Part shown: piece by piece, positions 27,264 to 36,127 of the stretch
Layout of the letters: each line of letters opens with the position of its first letter
How positions within the stretch are numbered: position 1 is the first letter of the stretch
NCBI RefSeq assembly: GCF_008629655.1
Contig: NZ_VWSG01000004.1
Coordinates: 203,472-267,471, forward strand
Length of the DNA stretch: 64,000 nucleotides
Reading direction: 5' to 3'
Source: Paenimyroides baculatum
GTDB lineage: Bacteria; Bacteroidota; Bacteroidia; Flavobacteriales; Flavobacteriaceae
Position numbers and translations under genes: made by a program
Notes under the pieces: model-generated
What the model was told of the DNA's origin: nothing
The model's database searches: none
Seen by the model: only the letters and a program-made list of their open reading frames with translations

Positions 27264-27869
27264 CTATCGGATTATCCTTACAAACTCACCCAACACCTTT
27301 AGATGCACCGTTTGATCGTCTCGCAAAACAATCGGTTTAAAACTATCATCAACCGACTTAGGTAGTAAGATGATTTCTTCGTGATGCCAACCATCTTCAT
27401 CGACCGTTTTTTTACTTGAATATTCTTTAACGGTGTAGCGTGAACCGAATTCGGCATCGGTACTATCAGTTCCTTCGACCAACATAATGAGTCCGTTTCT
27501 GGAACCGCCCGTGTATTTTTTAAACAGACAGATGCTGCCGTTGGGAATAACCCTGTTCATAGATTCGCCCACTATCCTGCACGCAAAATAATCGGTTGGG
27601 CTGCTTAAATGATCTACCCTGATGTATGTGGTTTCGTGGTTTAACTGCAGATCGCTGAACAAACCTGCGGCAACTGCCAGATTGTAATACGGAATACAGC
27701 CAGGAGCGGGAGAATTGGAAAACTGAATTTGAGCAACCTGCTGCTGCGCACTGCGAACGGGAACAAACAGTGACAGGTACTTACGCAGGTTACTGTTGCA
27801 CACGTAAATAAAGGTGCCCTTAATACCCCGAAGCATGATGGTTTTGTATATGTTTAGGATATACGCCAT
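27264..27869 (-). pseudogene. 3' fragment of a DUF2075 helicase-S24 peptidase fusion gene
   Basis: A 201-aa frame. Residues 5-32 (NIYKTIMLRGIKGTFIYVCN, then LRKYL) match the last helix and strand of DUF2075/Schlafen-type helicases. Residues about 55-201 are a LexA-like S24 domain, with GESMNRVIPNGSICLFKKY holding the nucleophile Ser and YTVKEY the probable catalytic Lys. In complete relatives, as I remember them, a DUF2075 helicase core precedes this S24 tail. Here an in-frame stop lies just upstream of the ATG and the sequence switches at once to an IstB gene on the other strand. The helicase part is therefore lost and the ORF is a truncated remnant, though the S24 domain itself looks intact. 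Confidence 0.7.
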
Positions 27870-28510
27870 CTACACCAATGATGAACTAGTTGCATATCTT
27901 CTTCAGAGTGAATGGGATGACCGGCAAAACAGAAAGATAGAACGATTAACGAAAGCGGCACATTTTAGGTACAGCGCTGTAATGGAAGCTATCGATTATG
28001 ATGCCTCGAGGTCTTTAGATAAAAATCAAATACAACGCTTCTCTAGTTGCAATTTTATAGAACAAAAAACAGAACATACTTATTACAGGGAGCACCGGTG
28101 CAGGGAAAAGTTATATGGCATCCGCAATTGGTCATCAAGCTTGTTCATTAGGTTACAAAGTAATGTATTTTAACACCAACAAACTCTTTACAATGCTGAA
28201 AACATCTAAAGCAGATGGTTCCTATTTAAAACAGATCAATAAACTGGAAAAACAAGATTTACTGATCCTGGATGACTTTGGGTTTAAACCTTTGGACACG
28301 ATCAACAGGAATTCTTTTATGGAAATTATAGAAAACAGGCATGGTAAACACAGTACTATCATAGCCTCGCAATTACCAGTTGAAGCATGGCATGATATTA
28401 TTGGGGAACAAACCATAGCAGATGCTATTTTGGATCGCCTTGTACATACTGCACATAGAATAGATATTAAAGGGGAATCTATTCGCAAAAAATTAAAAAA
28501 TAATTACTAA
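27870..28510 (+). pseudogene. istB: truncated, frameshifted IstB (IS21-family helper ATPase)
   Basis: Two frames together give most of an IstB protein. The first, from about 27870, reads TNDELVAYLLQSEWDDRQNR onward; the second, from about 28061, contains Walker A TGSTGAGKS, Walker B LLILDDFG, IIASQLPVEAWHD and the C-terminal ADAILDRLVHTAHRID block. The shift falls at the A-run near 28064-28069. About 30 N-terminal residues are missing and no istA is present. IstB is the ATP-dependent target-selection helper of IS21 transposases. This is an insertion-sequence remnant abutting the broken helicase gene. Confidence 0.85.
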
Positions 28511-28551
28511 ATTTATAAACAGATGAATCGTTTTTGAGTACTTGCTTTGCT

Positions 28552-28841
28552 ATGCTCACTTTCATCCGCTGCGAGTGGTTTACTTTATCCGTTCTATCCA
28601 AAACCATTACTGAAACACCAAAAGATCTTATTGTTGTCAAAATTCCCAGTATATATAAATTAGATCCAGTTGGGTGGAATAGACAGCGCGGCTATGATTT
28701 AAAACCAGATTAAAAAAATCAGCTTTTCCACTGACCTTCAAAGCTCAATCTGCTAAATGGGAAGATATTTATGTTCCTCGGAAAATAAAAGAAAATATTT
28801 TTTTTTCTCAAAATAATAAATTAGGAATAAAACCGAAATAA
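28552..28841 (+). pseudogene. decayed unidentified gene remnant in two frames
   Basis: A 53-aa frame from 28552 to 28713 (ending VGWNRQRGYDLKPD) is followed, in another frame from about 28725 to 28841, by FPLTFKAQSAKWEDIYVPRK and about 18 more residues. Both have protein-like composition and would join after one frameshift. The LIVVKIPSIYKLDP stretch recalls RES-type strands, but this is not enough to name it. The rest of 28511-29003 shows nothing. Confidence 0.4.
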
Positions 28842-29003
28842 TAAATGACAGCAATTATATAAATGATATAAGGTAAAAAAGATCTTTACATATGCATAAA
28901 GCAATTGAAATAGCACTGAAAAGATAATGAGATCTTTAATACCAAATTATCTTTCCAGCGTATTCTGGTGTAATAGCTAAAACTTACTTATAAGTATCTA
29001 TTA

Positions 29004-29459
29004 CTAATAAATATTATAAACTTTGTTTGAATACCTGACGATTAGTTTTTCATCGTAATAAAATATATATACATATCTATATTTGTCGTCTAAAAAAAAT
29101 GACTCATTAACATCTTTACTCGGAATAACTATATTTACAATTTTTCCATTGTATTTGCCTACATTAAATGTAAAACCTACATTAGGATTATTAGTCATAT
29201 TATCTGTAATAACTTCCCTATCAAATAATTCATCTCCATCTATTTTAATATGAACGCGATCATTAAAAGTAGATAAAAAATTTATCTGAAAATTGTCTTC
29301 CTCATTATTTAAATAGTTATAACCATCTTTAGAATTTCCATTTTTTTCATATTGGAATTCAGCACCATTAGAAATTGAGCTGTTATCAGTTTTTAATGTA
29401 TTGCAACCTGCGATAATTAATGGTACTAATAAAGCGTACACTATTTTTTTGTTTGCCAT
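29004..29459 (-). CDS. lipoprotein, candidate immunity protein for the RHS metzincin toxin
   Basis: A 151-aa lipoprotein (lipobox LLVPLIIAGC, Cys19) with a beta-rich mature part and no recognised family. Its start overlaps the 3' end of the RHS gene by 19 bp, giving tight translational coupling. In polymorphic toxin systems the gene directly after the toxin tip usually encodes its immunity protein. A lipid anchor would place it in the envelope, where a secreted metallopeptidase toxin would act. The immunity role is inferred from position only. Confidence 0.6.
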   Translation of the reverse strand: MANKKIVYALLVPLIIAGCNTLKTDNSSISNGAEFQYEKNGNSKDGYNYLNNEEDNFQINFLSTFNDRVHIKIDGDELFDREVITDNMTNNPNVGFTFNVGKYNGKIVNIVIPSKDVNESFFLDDKYRYVYIFYYDEKLIVRYSNKVYNIY

Positions 29460-32400
29460 AATATATTATTATTTATTAAATCTAACTGTTGTAGAAGTAA
29501 ATCGGATCCTCTTGCCGGCTTATAAGAATCAATAGGGTTTGCATCACTGTTCATTAAATTGTTCTTGATCAAATCGGTTCTTTCTTTTGAAACTTTATTT
29601 GCTCCTCCTTGCAGTATTGCGTCCACAGGATTAGAAGGATCCCACGGATGTTGTAGACCACCTGTATGGCCTGCTTCATGATTAAACGTTCTAGTGTATC
29701 TATCTTTCGATTGCATCTTCCCGTTAATTTTAGCAGAAACAGCAAACATATTTTTTTGAGTATTAAATGATGTTGCATAACCACCCTTATACTCTATTGT
29801 TCCTTCTTTTTCGTTAACTTTTGTATCACGATTATCTATTGCATATACTAACATGTCACCTTTAGGCTCTGAAGTATCATTTATTATCAACTCTGCAGAA
29901 TATCCATGTTTTGCGTACGTCTCTGAAAAACTTTTCGAAATATTATCTTTAAAAGTTTCCAACTGTCTTTTACTTAATTCTGCATCGTTGTATAATTGGA
30001 TAGTAAGTTGAAGTGTTGTTGTTCCGTCCTCATTATGTATACTTGCCCACTCTAACCCTTCTAATTCCCTGCCGTCTACAACTCTGTTTTCAGAAAAATT
30101 GTAGTGAGATTGGTAATTATATTTCTCACTTAAAGGATCAATGTTCATAAATCTTCCAATAGTATAATCATAATTTCTCCATTTAAAACTATCCCAGTTC
30201 AATCCGAGTTCCTCATTTCGTTCCTGTTCTTGAAATTTATATTTTTCTGCTGCTTCACTACGTTTACTATTTACAACTTCGTTATAGCCTTTATGTTTTA
30301 ACCCAAACGGATAATAGTTATTTTCCTCTAATATTTCATTTACAGGGTCTACAATACCGTTTCCGTCGACATCTCCATAGCTTAATCGTATGTTTCCTAG
30401 ATGGTCTTTGTATTGGTATACATAAAGATACGTATTATCTGTATTTCTTTTTACATACCCCTCTGTATGCGGAAAAAACTGTAGAGTTCCGTTTTCATAT
30501 TGAAATCCATTCATATAATCGGTAGTTATTAATGCTCCTCCATTTGGTTGTACTTTTTTACTTAAGCGAATACCGGAAGAATCATAAGTAAATTTTATAT
30601 TACCACCATTACTAAAAGCTACCTGATAAGGTAAGTTTAAATGATTGTAACTTATCGATGAAATAGACTTATTTTTATCTGTAATAATATTACCTAGAGT
30701 ATCGTAAATATAGTCGTCACCAACTTTATTACCATCTTGAAACCCTATACTCGTAGTAGGAGAACTGCTGTCAGTTACACTTTGTAGTTGGTTTCCTTCG
30801 TATAAATAAGTTAGATCATCAATCTTATCAGGTTGATCAATATCCACCATTCCATAGCGTTTTAATGATAAAATATTACCATTTTTATCATATGTCAAAT
30901 CTTCAGCAAATTGTCCATCTCTGTAATAATTTATAAAATAACTTCCTACAGCTTGCAATTGACTTGCGTAATTTAACCTATTGAGATGATCATAGTCATA
31001 TCCATATCCTCTTATAATATTATCACTTTCAGTTCTCCATATCACGCTGGAAATATTGCCATTATATTGCGGCTTTGATGTATCTCCATTAAATACCCCG
31101 TCATAAGCAATTGCATAATTGAAAAGTCCATATTTATCACCTGCACTGCCAAGTCCCAAATTCTGAACAGTGTTCACGCTAGTTAACCATCCCCTACTAT
31201 TATATCTGTAGCCAATGTCTTGTAATGGAACTGATACAGTTCCACCTACCTTTTTATTATTCAATCTGCCATATGAGTCGTAAGCATTTAAAACGATATT
31301 TTCAAATTGTCCTGAGCCAATCTGTTGGGTTTGTCCAATTAATCGATTTCTTCGATCGTACGTGTACTCATTTGCAACTGTTAGTAATGCAGCACTATTA
31401 TTCTGCTTTTGTGAGGTTACTGTTTTAGCTGGTGTACCAGTAAAATTCAACTGAGTATCAATTTGTGTATATCCGCCTAAATGGTTTTGAGCATAATTTC
31501 GTATCACACGATATTTAGCATCGTAAAAATTATATGACAAATTACCTGCTATACTTTGAGGAGTTGTCAAAATACGATTCCATGTCCCTGTCTGCTGACC
31601 TTTTACCATAGTATTAACCTGTTGCCCCAATATTATAGGAAATGATGTTGGTGCATTAGGATAATTATAATCATCATAATAGTTTAAAGTCAGTAATTTT
31701 ATATTCGTAGGAAAACTTGTATTGGTATATCTAGTAGTAATACCGTCTATTATATTATTAGTTGCAGACTTGCTTTCTGCTGTAAAATTGTTTGCAGCAA
31801 GAGAATTTCTTTCTACACGACTAAAAATATTAGCAGGGTAAAATCCAGTATAAATTACTCTTCCCAATACATCATACTTAGAGACAAGCCAACCCCTTGT
31901 TCCATCACCGAAAGGATTATATACAGGACCTGCCATAACTACTCTTCCTTTTTTGTCATATACTAGATACTCCCATTCTTTCTGCGGTAATTTTTTTTCA
32001 ACCAACCTTCCTTGATTATCGTAATTATACAAATAACACCATTTTTCCAGACTTACTGGTGAAACATCTCCTTCAGACATAGGTGGCAAAACTGCAACTA
32101 TCTTATTAGCATCATTATAAACATAATAAGTATCGTGAATTAAATTATTGCTAAAAACCCTGGAAAGTACAATACTATTGTATTCGTTAAAGAATAATTC
32201 TGTCGTATTGTTTTTCTGATCCTGTGGGGTCCAATTTTCATTTTTTTGTATTTCTTTCCGCAATACATTACCAGAATAAAAGCCTGAAACAGATATTTCA
32301 TTAGTTACTATTAATGAAGAAATACTATTAGTTACAACATACTTTTTTACTTCGTTTACAGTATTAAAATGATATTCGTTTTTTAGTGTGTGACTTAGAG

Positions 32401-32845
32401 TTTTATCCATATTCCATGCTTCACCTGGAAAACCCTGCTCTAAGAGTTTATAATTAGCTTTTTCATACCTATTTTTATTGTATGGGTTACTAAAATTATA
32501 CTCACTTTGTAGAATTTGATTAAAGTTGGAAACATATTCTATATTGTCACTTGGAGCAGTATGTGGGAGATACTCCTTTAGAATTGCATTATTTTCATCA
32601 TATTCATAGTTTGTCACCAAATTATTATATTCGTCTGTCTCAATTTGTTGAATTTTTCTGCCAAGACCATCAAAATATGAAATATTTGTATTGAAATCTG
32701 AACTATTTGAAGATGTAGAATTTTTAGCTTTTAAGTAATTTTTCTCTACGATAAAATTCTTTTCCGTTTGAGCAATTAACACAAATGGCAGTAACACAAA
32801 TAGGTTAGTCAATATAATTCTAAAATTATTCATAACTGTATTCAT
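29441..32845 (-). CDS. RHS/YD-repeat toxin with DUF6443 N-terminus and metzincin-like C-terminus
   Basis: An 1134-aa exported protein. After the signal peptide comes a DUF6443-like start (about 30-95, NTNISYFDGLGRKIQQIET), then many YD repeats, then the RHS core (about 830-930; YQYKDHLGNIRLSYGD and IGRFMNIDPLSEKYN). The C-terminal 200 residues are a separate domain with HEAGHTGGLQH (1056-1066), the full metzincin zinc motif HExxHxxGxxH, and Met1098 in a possible Met-turn. RHS proteins form shells that carry a toxic tip; here the tip would be a zinc peptidase. A start at Met5 (32833) is also possible. The overlaps with both neighbours show an operon. Confidence 0.85.
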   Translation of the reverse strand: MNTVMNNFRIILTNLFVLLPFVLIAQTEKNFIVEKNYLKAKNSTSSNSSDFNTNISYFDGLGRKIQQIETDEYNNLVTNYEYDENNAILKEYLPHTAPSDNIEYVSNFNQILQSEYNFSNPYNKNRYEKANYKLLEQGFPGEAWNMDKTLSHTLKNEYHFNTVNEVKKYVVTNSISSLIVTNEISVSGFYSGNVLRKEIQKNENWTPQDQKNNTTELFFNEYNSIVLSRVFSNNLIHDTYYVYNDANKIVAVLPPMSEGDVSPVSLEKWCYLYNYDNQGRLVEKKLPQKEWEYLVYDKKGRVVMAGPVYNPFGDGTRGWLVSKYDVLGRVIYTGFYPANIFSRVERNSLAANNFTAESKSATNNIIDGITTRYTNTSFPTNIKLLTLNYYDDYNYPNAPTSFPIILGQQVNTMVKGQQTGTWNRILTTPQSIAGNLSYNFYDAKYRVIRNYAQNHLGGYTQIDTQLNFTGTPAKTVTSQKQNNSAALLTVANEYTYDRRNRLIGQTQQIGSGQFENIVLNAYDSYGRLNNKKVGGTVSVPLQDIGYRYNSRGWLTSVNTVQNLGLGSAGDKYGLFNYAIAYDGVFNGDTSKPQYNGNISSVIWRTESDNIIRGYGYDYDHLNRLNYASQLQAVGSYFINYYRDGQFAEDLTYDKNGNILSLKRYGMVDIDQPDKIDDLTYLYEGNQLQSVTDSSSPTTSIGFQDGNKVGDDYIYDTLGNIITDKNKSISSISYNHLNLPYQVAFSNGGNIKFTYDSSGIRLSKKVQPNGGALITTDYMNGFQYENGTLQFFPHTEGYVKRNTDNTYLYVYQYKDHLGNIRLSYGDVDGNGIVDPVNEILEENNYYPFGLKHKGYNEVVNSKRSEAAEKYKFQEQERNEELGLNWDSFKWRNYDYTIGRFMNIDPLSEKYNYQSHYNFSENRVVDGRELEGLEWASIHNEDGTTTLQLTIQLYNDAELSKRQLETFKDNISKSFSETYAKHGYSAELIINDTSEPKGDMLVYAIDNRDTKVNEKEGTIEYKGGYATSFNTQKNMFAVSAKINGKMQSKDRYTRTFNHEAGHTGGLQHPWDPSNPVDAILQGGANKVSKERTDLIKNNLMNSDANPIDSYKPARGSDLLLQQLDLINNNILWQTKK

Positions 32846-35800
32846 ACTCTTTAATAATATTTAAATTATCATCATATATTTTTATCAACCTGTTTAATCC
32901 GTCATAATTATAATAGGTTCTTTTCCCATTAACATCTCCTTTCAAAGTAACACCTACAAGAGGTTTGTATATTTTATACTCTAAAAAAACATTCCCAGAC
33001 AAAGACGATTTCAAATCCATAATTGCATTGATTAACGTTTCTTCATTTCCAGAACCTGTATCGGAAATAGTTCTTATGTTATTTACTTTTGTTATGTCTA
33101 GATCTTGAAATTTTGTATTTTTTATTTCAACTATAGGATAACTTCCCTTATATCCCCAAATTGCAGTGAAATATATATTATCTGCTGTGTGATATGTTAC
33201 AATATTTCCGTACTCATCTCGGTAATCCACAATAATTTCATCTGTATTAACCGTATTCATAAAGTTTTCCTGTATTGCTGAAATATTTGTTCGCGGAAAC
33301 CACATTGAGCTACCGTTATTATAGCTAAAACTGTCAAATAGCACACTTTGTTTTTTGATTATTTTATCATTTGTCGTATAAGTGGTAGCATAAGGATCTG
33401 ATAATCTGTTGTCGATACTTAATTGGGTTGGATAAGGTGCTCCCCCAACAAACAGGCTTCCGAAAGGATATGAATACTCCGTCTTATTTTCGCTATTTAC
33501 CGTCTTTAATATTTCAGTGGCTATAAAAGGATAATAAACAGGAGAAATAATGGTATTAGCTGTTTTGTAAGTATAGTTTTTCTGCAAAGTTTTACTTTGA
33601 CTTCCTTCATATTCAACTAACAAACTTTGATCCAGTGCAAGAAACTCTTGATTATAAACGGAATTAGATGTATACTGAAACATACGATCTCCCATTGAAA
33701 AACTTGGAAAATAGTTAGTCTTTGAAAGTGACACCTCTTTTGATTTATATTTTTTATAAATATTTGTTACTTTATTTTTTAATATAGTACCATCGTAAAT
33801 TCTCATTTCTTTCAACTTACCTTTGTACTGATCATTAAAATGATACGGTAACTTATGCTTTAACACATCGTTTGATACACTATTAGTTGTATTGATCGTA
33901 TTTCTCTCAATTGGATAATCTAGAGGCGTAGTAAAGTCGAACTCTTTTTTGATGTTAGATTTAAGAAATTTTTCTACAACATTTGCATATCCTACGGTGC
34001 TACCCTGAGTTAACTCTATTCCAGATTTTGGCATATTATATGTCATTATTGATCCTAATTCAAAATTAGGATCTGGAATATATTTTTTAAAAGACGCTAA
34101 CAAAGGCATAAAATTCATATATCCTTCATTATTAGGATATTCATAAGCTACTTCATTTACAAGCGTTTGATTGCTATCGTATATTTTCTGTGACTTTATT
34201 CTTGCACTTCCTGCTTCAATAGGTACATTTAATAGTTTAAAAAAGTCATGCTCGTATTCATATGTTGTATAACCTTTTGTAGGGTAAATAACCTTATTTA
34301 ATAAACCATACAGTGAATTACCGTGAGGTGCTAATGAATAATCTCCGTCAATAATAATTCTATGATTAAATTGCGGTGGTAAAATATTCGGTAAAAATCT
34401 AGGATGGTCTAAATTATGATAATAATATAGTTTAGGTGTTTTAGTTCCAATTGTAGTATGACCGTTGCTATTAAAATATCCTAAAAAGTCTTGTTCGTTT
34501 GAATATCTTTGAGGAAGCCTTTCCGGATTATTGTATTCAAATCTATAAACTTCAGACTGTTCGTTATCTGCCAAGTTTTTAATAACAACCGACTCCAAAA
34601 ACATTCTGTGGTTTATTGTACCAACCGTACCATCTTTTGTATTATAATATATCTGATTTAACTGCACATGCTTTATAATATTACCATGCAAATTGTATAT
34701 TTTAATTTCAGAAAGCCTGCTATCCCCTGCATAATCTAAACGATTTTCGGCATATATGAACTCAACTTTTCCTTCCGAAAATTTTATATTTTTAATTCTA
34801 TTTTTTTCAGGAATTTTTTCCCAGTTTCTACCAGAATCAAATATTACTCCTTTTTCTTCCTCGTATTTTATAGATATGTCATTTGTTGGCAAATCTTTAA
34901 TATTTTTAACTCTGGAAAATGCTTGTCTCTTTTTTTCAACAGCAGAATGATTGTAGGTCTCATACTCAAATTCAACACTTTTAACACCGTATGGGCTATT
35001 AATTTTGTTTAAATGCCATGAAGCAACATCCTTATTGTAATTATTATAAAGAGAATTATTCGTCAAAACATGATTCGAACTCCATAATGATTGATCAGAA
35101 AAATTACCATGAAAATTCTCGATAACATCATAATTATTAAAAGTAAATTTAAAACCTTTATCGTTCAAAATTTCAAAATCAAAAAAATCTTTTAGTTTGC
35201 GTTTCTCTGCTAAGAAATGATGTATACCGGTATATAAAGGCGGATGAGAAATTACATTTTGATAAAGATTAGGATGATCCACATTTAATTCAGAAGCAAA
35301 GCCATTTCCTAAAGAGGCAACTGTTTTTGGGGTAACATTGGTTAATTTATTTCCTAAATTTTGCCTAAAATAAGCTTGCATATTTGAAGTGTTATAACCA
35401 CTTACAAATGGATCCTCAGTTGTTGAACTATTTTTTAAAATAAATACATCACTTAAAGAAGGAGCATTTATAAAATATTCATCATAATTACAGTCGCTAT
35501 AAAGATAGTTTGGACCTGAGGGTAATGTTGTTGCATTAGTTAAATCATTATTTTCTGTATATATAGCCAAATTATAATCTGTGCGTGATGGGTCAGTTGT
35601 GACTTGCCAATAAGAATAAGGTAAAGCATAATTTGATTTTCTTCTATTAGCACCAACGGAACCAACTTTAGGAGAATGCATACTAGCTTGCCCACCATTA
35701 CTGGTTAGTGCTAAAGTAGGGTAGTTATACCACCCTACTTTATGGTCAGGTATATCTCTAATTACCCTAACTATGTTTCCTCCAGCTCGTAAATTCCAAT

Positions 35801-36125
35801 TCATACCTACACAACTTGCAATATCATCAACTTTTATACCTTTTGAATTGTATTGGATTGAAATTGGCACTTTTAAACCATCCATTTCTATTTCGAATAT
35901 TGGAATTTCCAAATCTATTGCGCCCGTATAATTATTCACGGGGTTTATTGATCTGACTTGAAAAGCAGTTACATCTGGTGTAGCCTTAAATGATGTAGCA
36001 ATGGTTTTCCCGAATACTTGTTCGGAATTTGACAATTGGTGTAAAGACGGACCAGGACCAGGTACTGGTTGAGCATTTAAACTAAACCAAATTAAAAATA
36101 CTATAAAAACTAAAAACTTCTTCAT
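32826..36125 (-). CDS. RHS-associated exported shell-like protein
   Basis: A 1099-aa protein with a signal peptide (ending SLNAQ), an N-terminal beta-rich region typical of Bacteroidota RHS partners (about 40-120, PVNNYTGAIDLEIPIFEIEM and MNWNLRAGGNIVRV), and YD-repeat-like C-terminal segments ending in YYNYDGLNRLIKIYDDNLN. It ends right before the toxin RHS gene, overlapping it by up to 20 bp, and starts 2 bp after the stop of the T9SS cargo gene. It may form the other half of a two-protein RHS cocoon, in the way TcB partners TcC; that parallel is inference. It has no C-terminal toxin domain. Confidence 0.75.
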   Translation of the reverse strand: MKKFLVFIVFLIWFSLNAQPVPGPGPSLHQLSNSEQVFGKTIATSFKATPDVTAFQVRSINPVNNYTGAIDLEIPIFEIEMDGLKVPISIQYNSKGIKVDDIASCVGMNWNLRAGGNIVRVIRDIPDHKVGWYNYPTLALTSNGGQASMHSPKVGSVGANRRKSNYALPYSYWQVTTDPSRTDYNLAIYTENNDLTNATTLPSGPNYLYSDCNYDEYFINAPSLSDVFILKNSSTTEDPFVSGYNTSNMQAYFRQNLGNKLTNVTPKTVASLGNGFASELNVDHPNLYQNVISHPPLYTGIHHFLAEKRKLKDFFDFEILNDKGFKFTFNNYDVIENFHGNFSDQSLWSSNHVLTNNSLYNNYNKDVASWHLNKINSPYGVKSVEFEYETYNHSAVEKKRQAFSRVKNIKDLPTNDISIKYEEEKGVIFDSGRNWEKIPEKNRIKNIKFSEGKVEFIYAENRLDYAGDSRLSEIKIYNLHGNIIKHVQLNQIYYNTKDGTVGTINHRMFLESVVIKNLADNEQSEVYRFEYNNPERLPQRYSNEQDFLGYFNSNGHTTIGTKTPKLYYYHNLDHPRFLPNILPPQFNHRIIIDGDYSLAPHGNSLYGLLNKVIYPTKGYTTYEYEHDFFKLLNVPIEAGSARIKSQKIYDSNQTLVNEVAYEYPNNEGYMNFMPLLASFKKYIPDPNFELGSIMTYNMPKSGIELTQGSTVGYANVVEKFLKSNIKKEFDFTTPLDYPIERNTINTTNSVSNDVLKHKLPYHFNDQYKGKLKEMRIYDGTILKNKVTNIYKKYKSKEVSLSKTNYFPSFSMGDRMFQYTSNSVYNQEFLALDQSLLVEYEGSQSKTLQKNYTYKTANTIISPVYYPFIATEILKTVNSENKTEYSYPFGSLFVGGAPYPTQLSIDNRLSDPYATTYTTNDKIIKKQSVLFDSFSYNNGSSMWFPRTNISAIQENFMNTVNTDEIIVDYRDEYGNIVTYHTADNIYFTAIWGYKGSYPIVEIKNTKFQDLDITKVNNIRTISDTGSGNEETLINAIMDLKSSLSGNVFLEYKIYKPLVGVTLKGDVNGKRTYYNYDGLNRLIKIYDDNLNIIKEYEYSYE

Positions 36126-36127
36126 AA

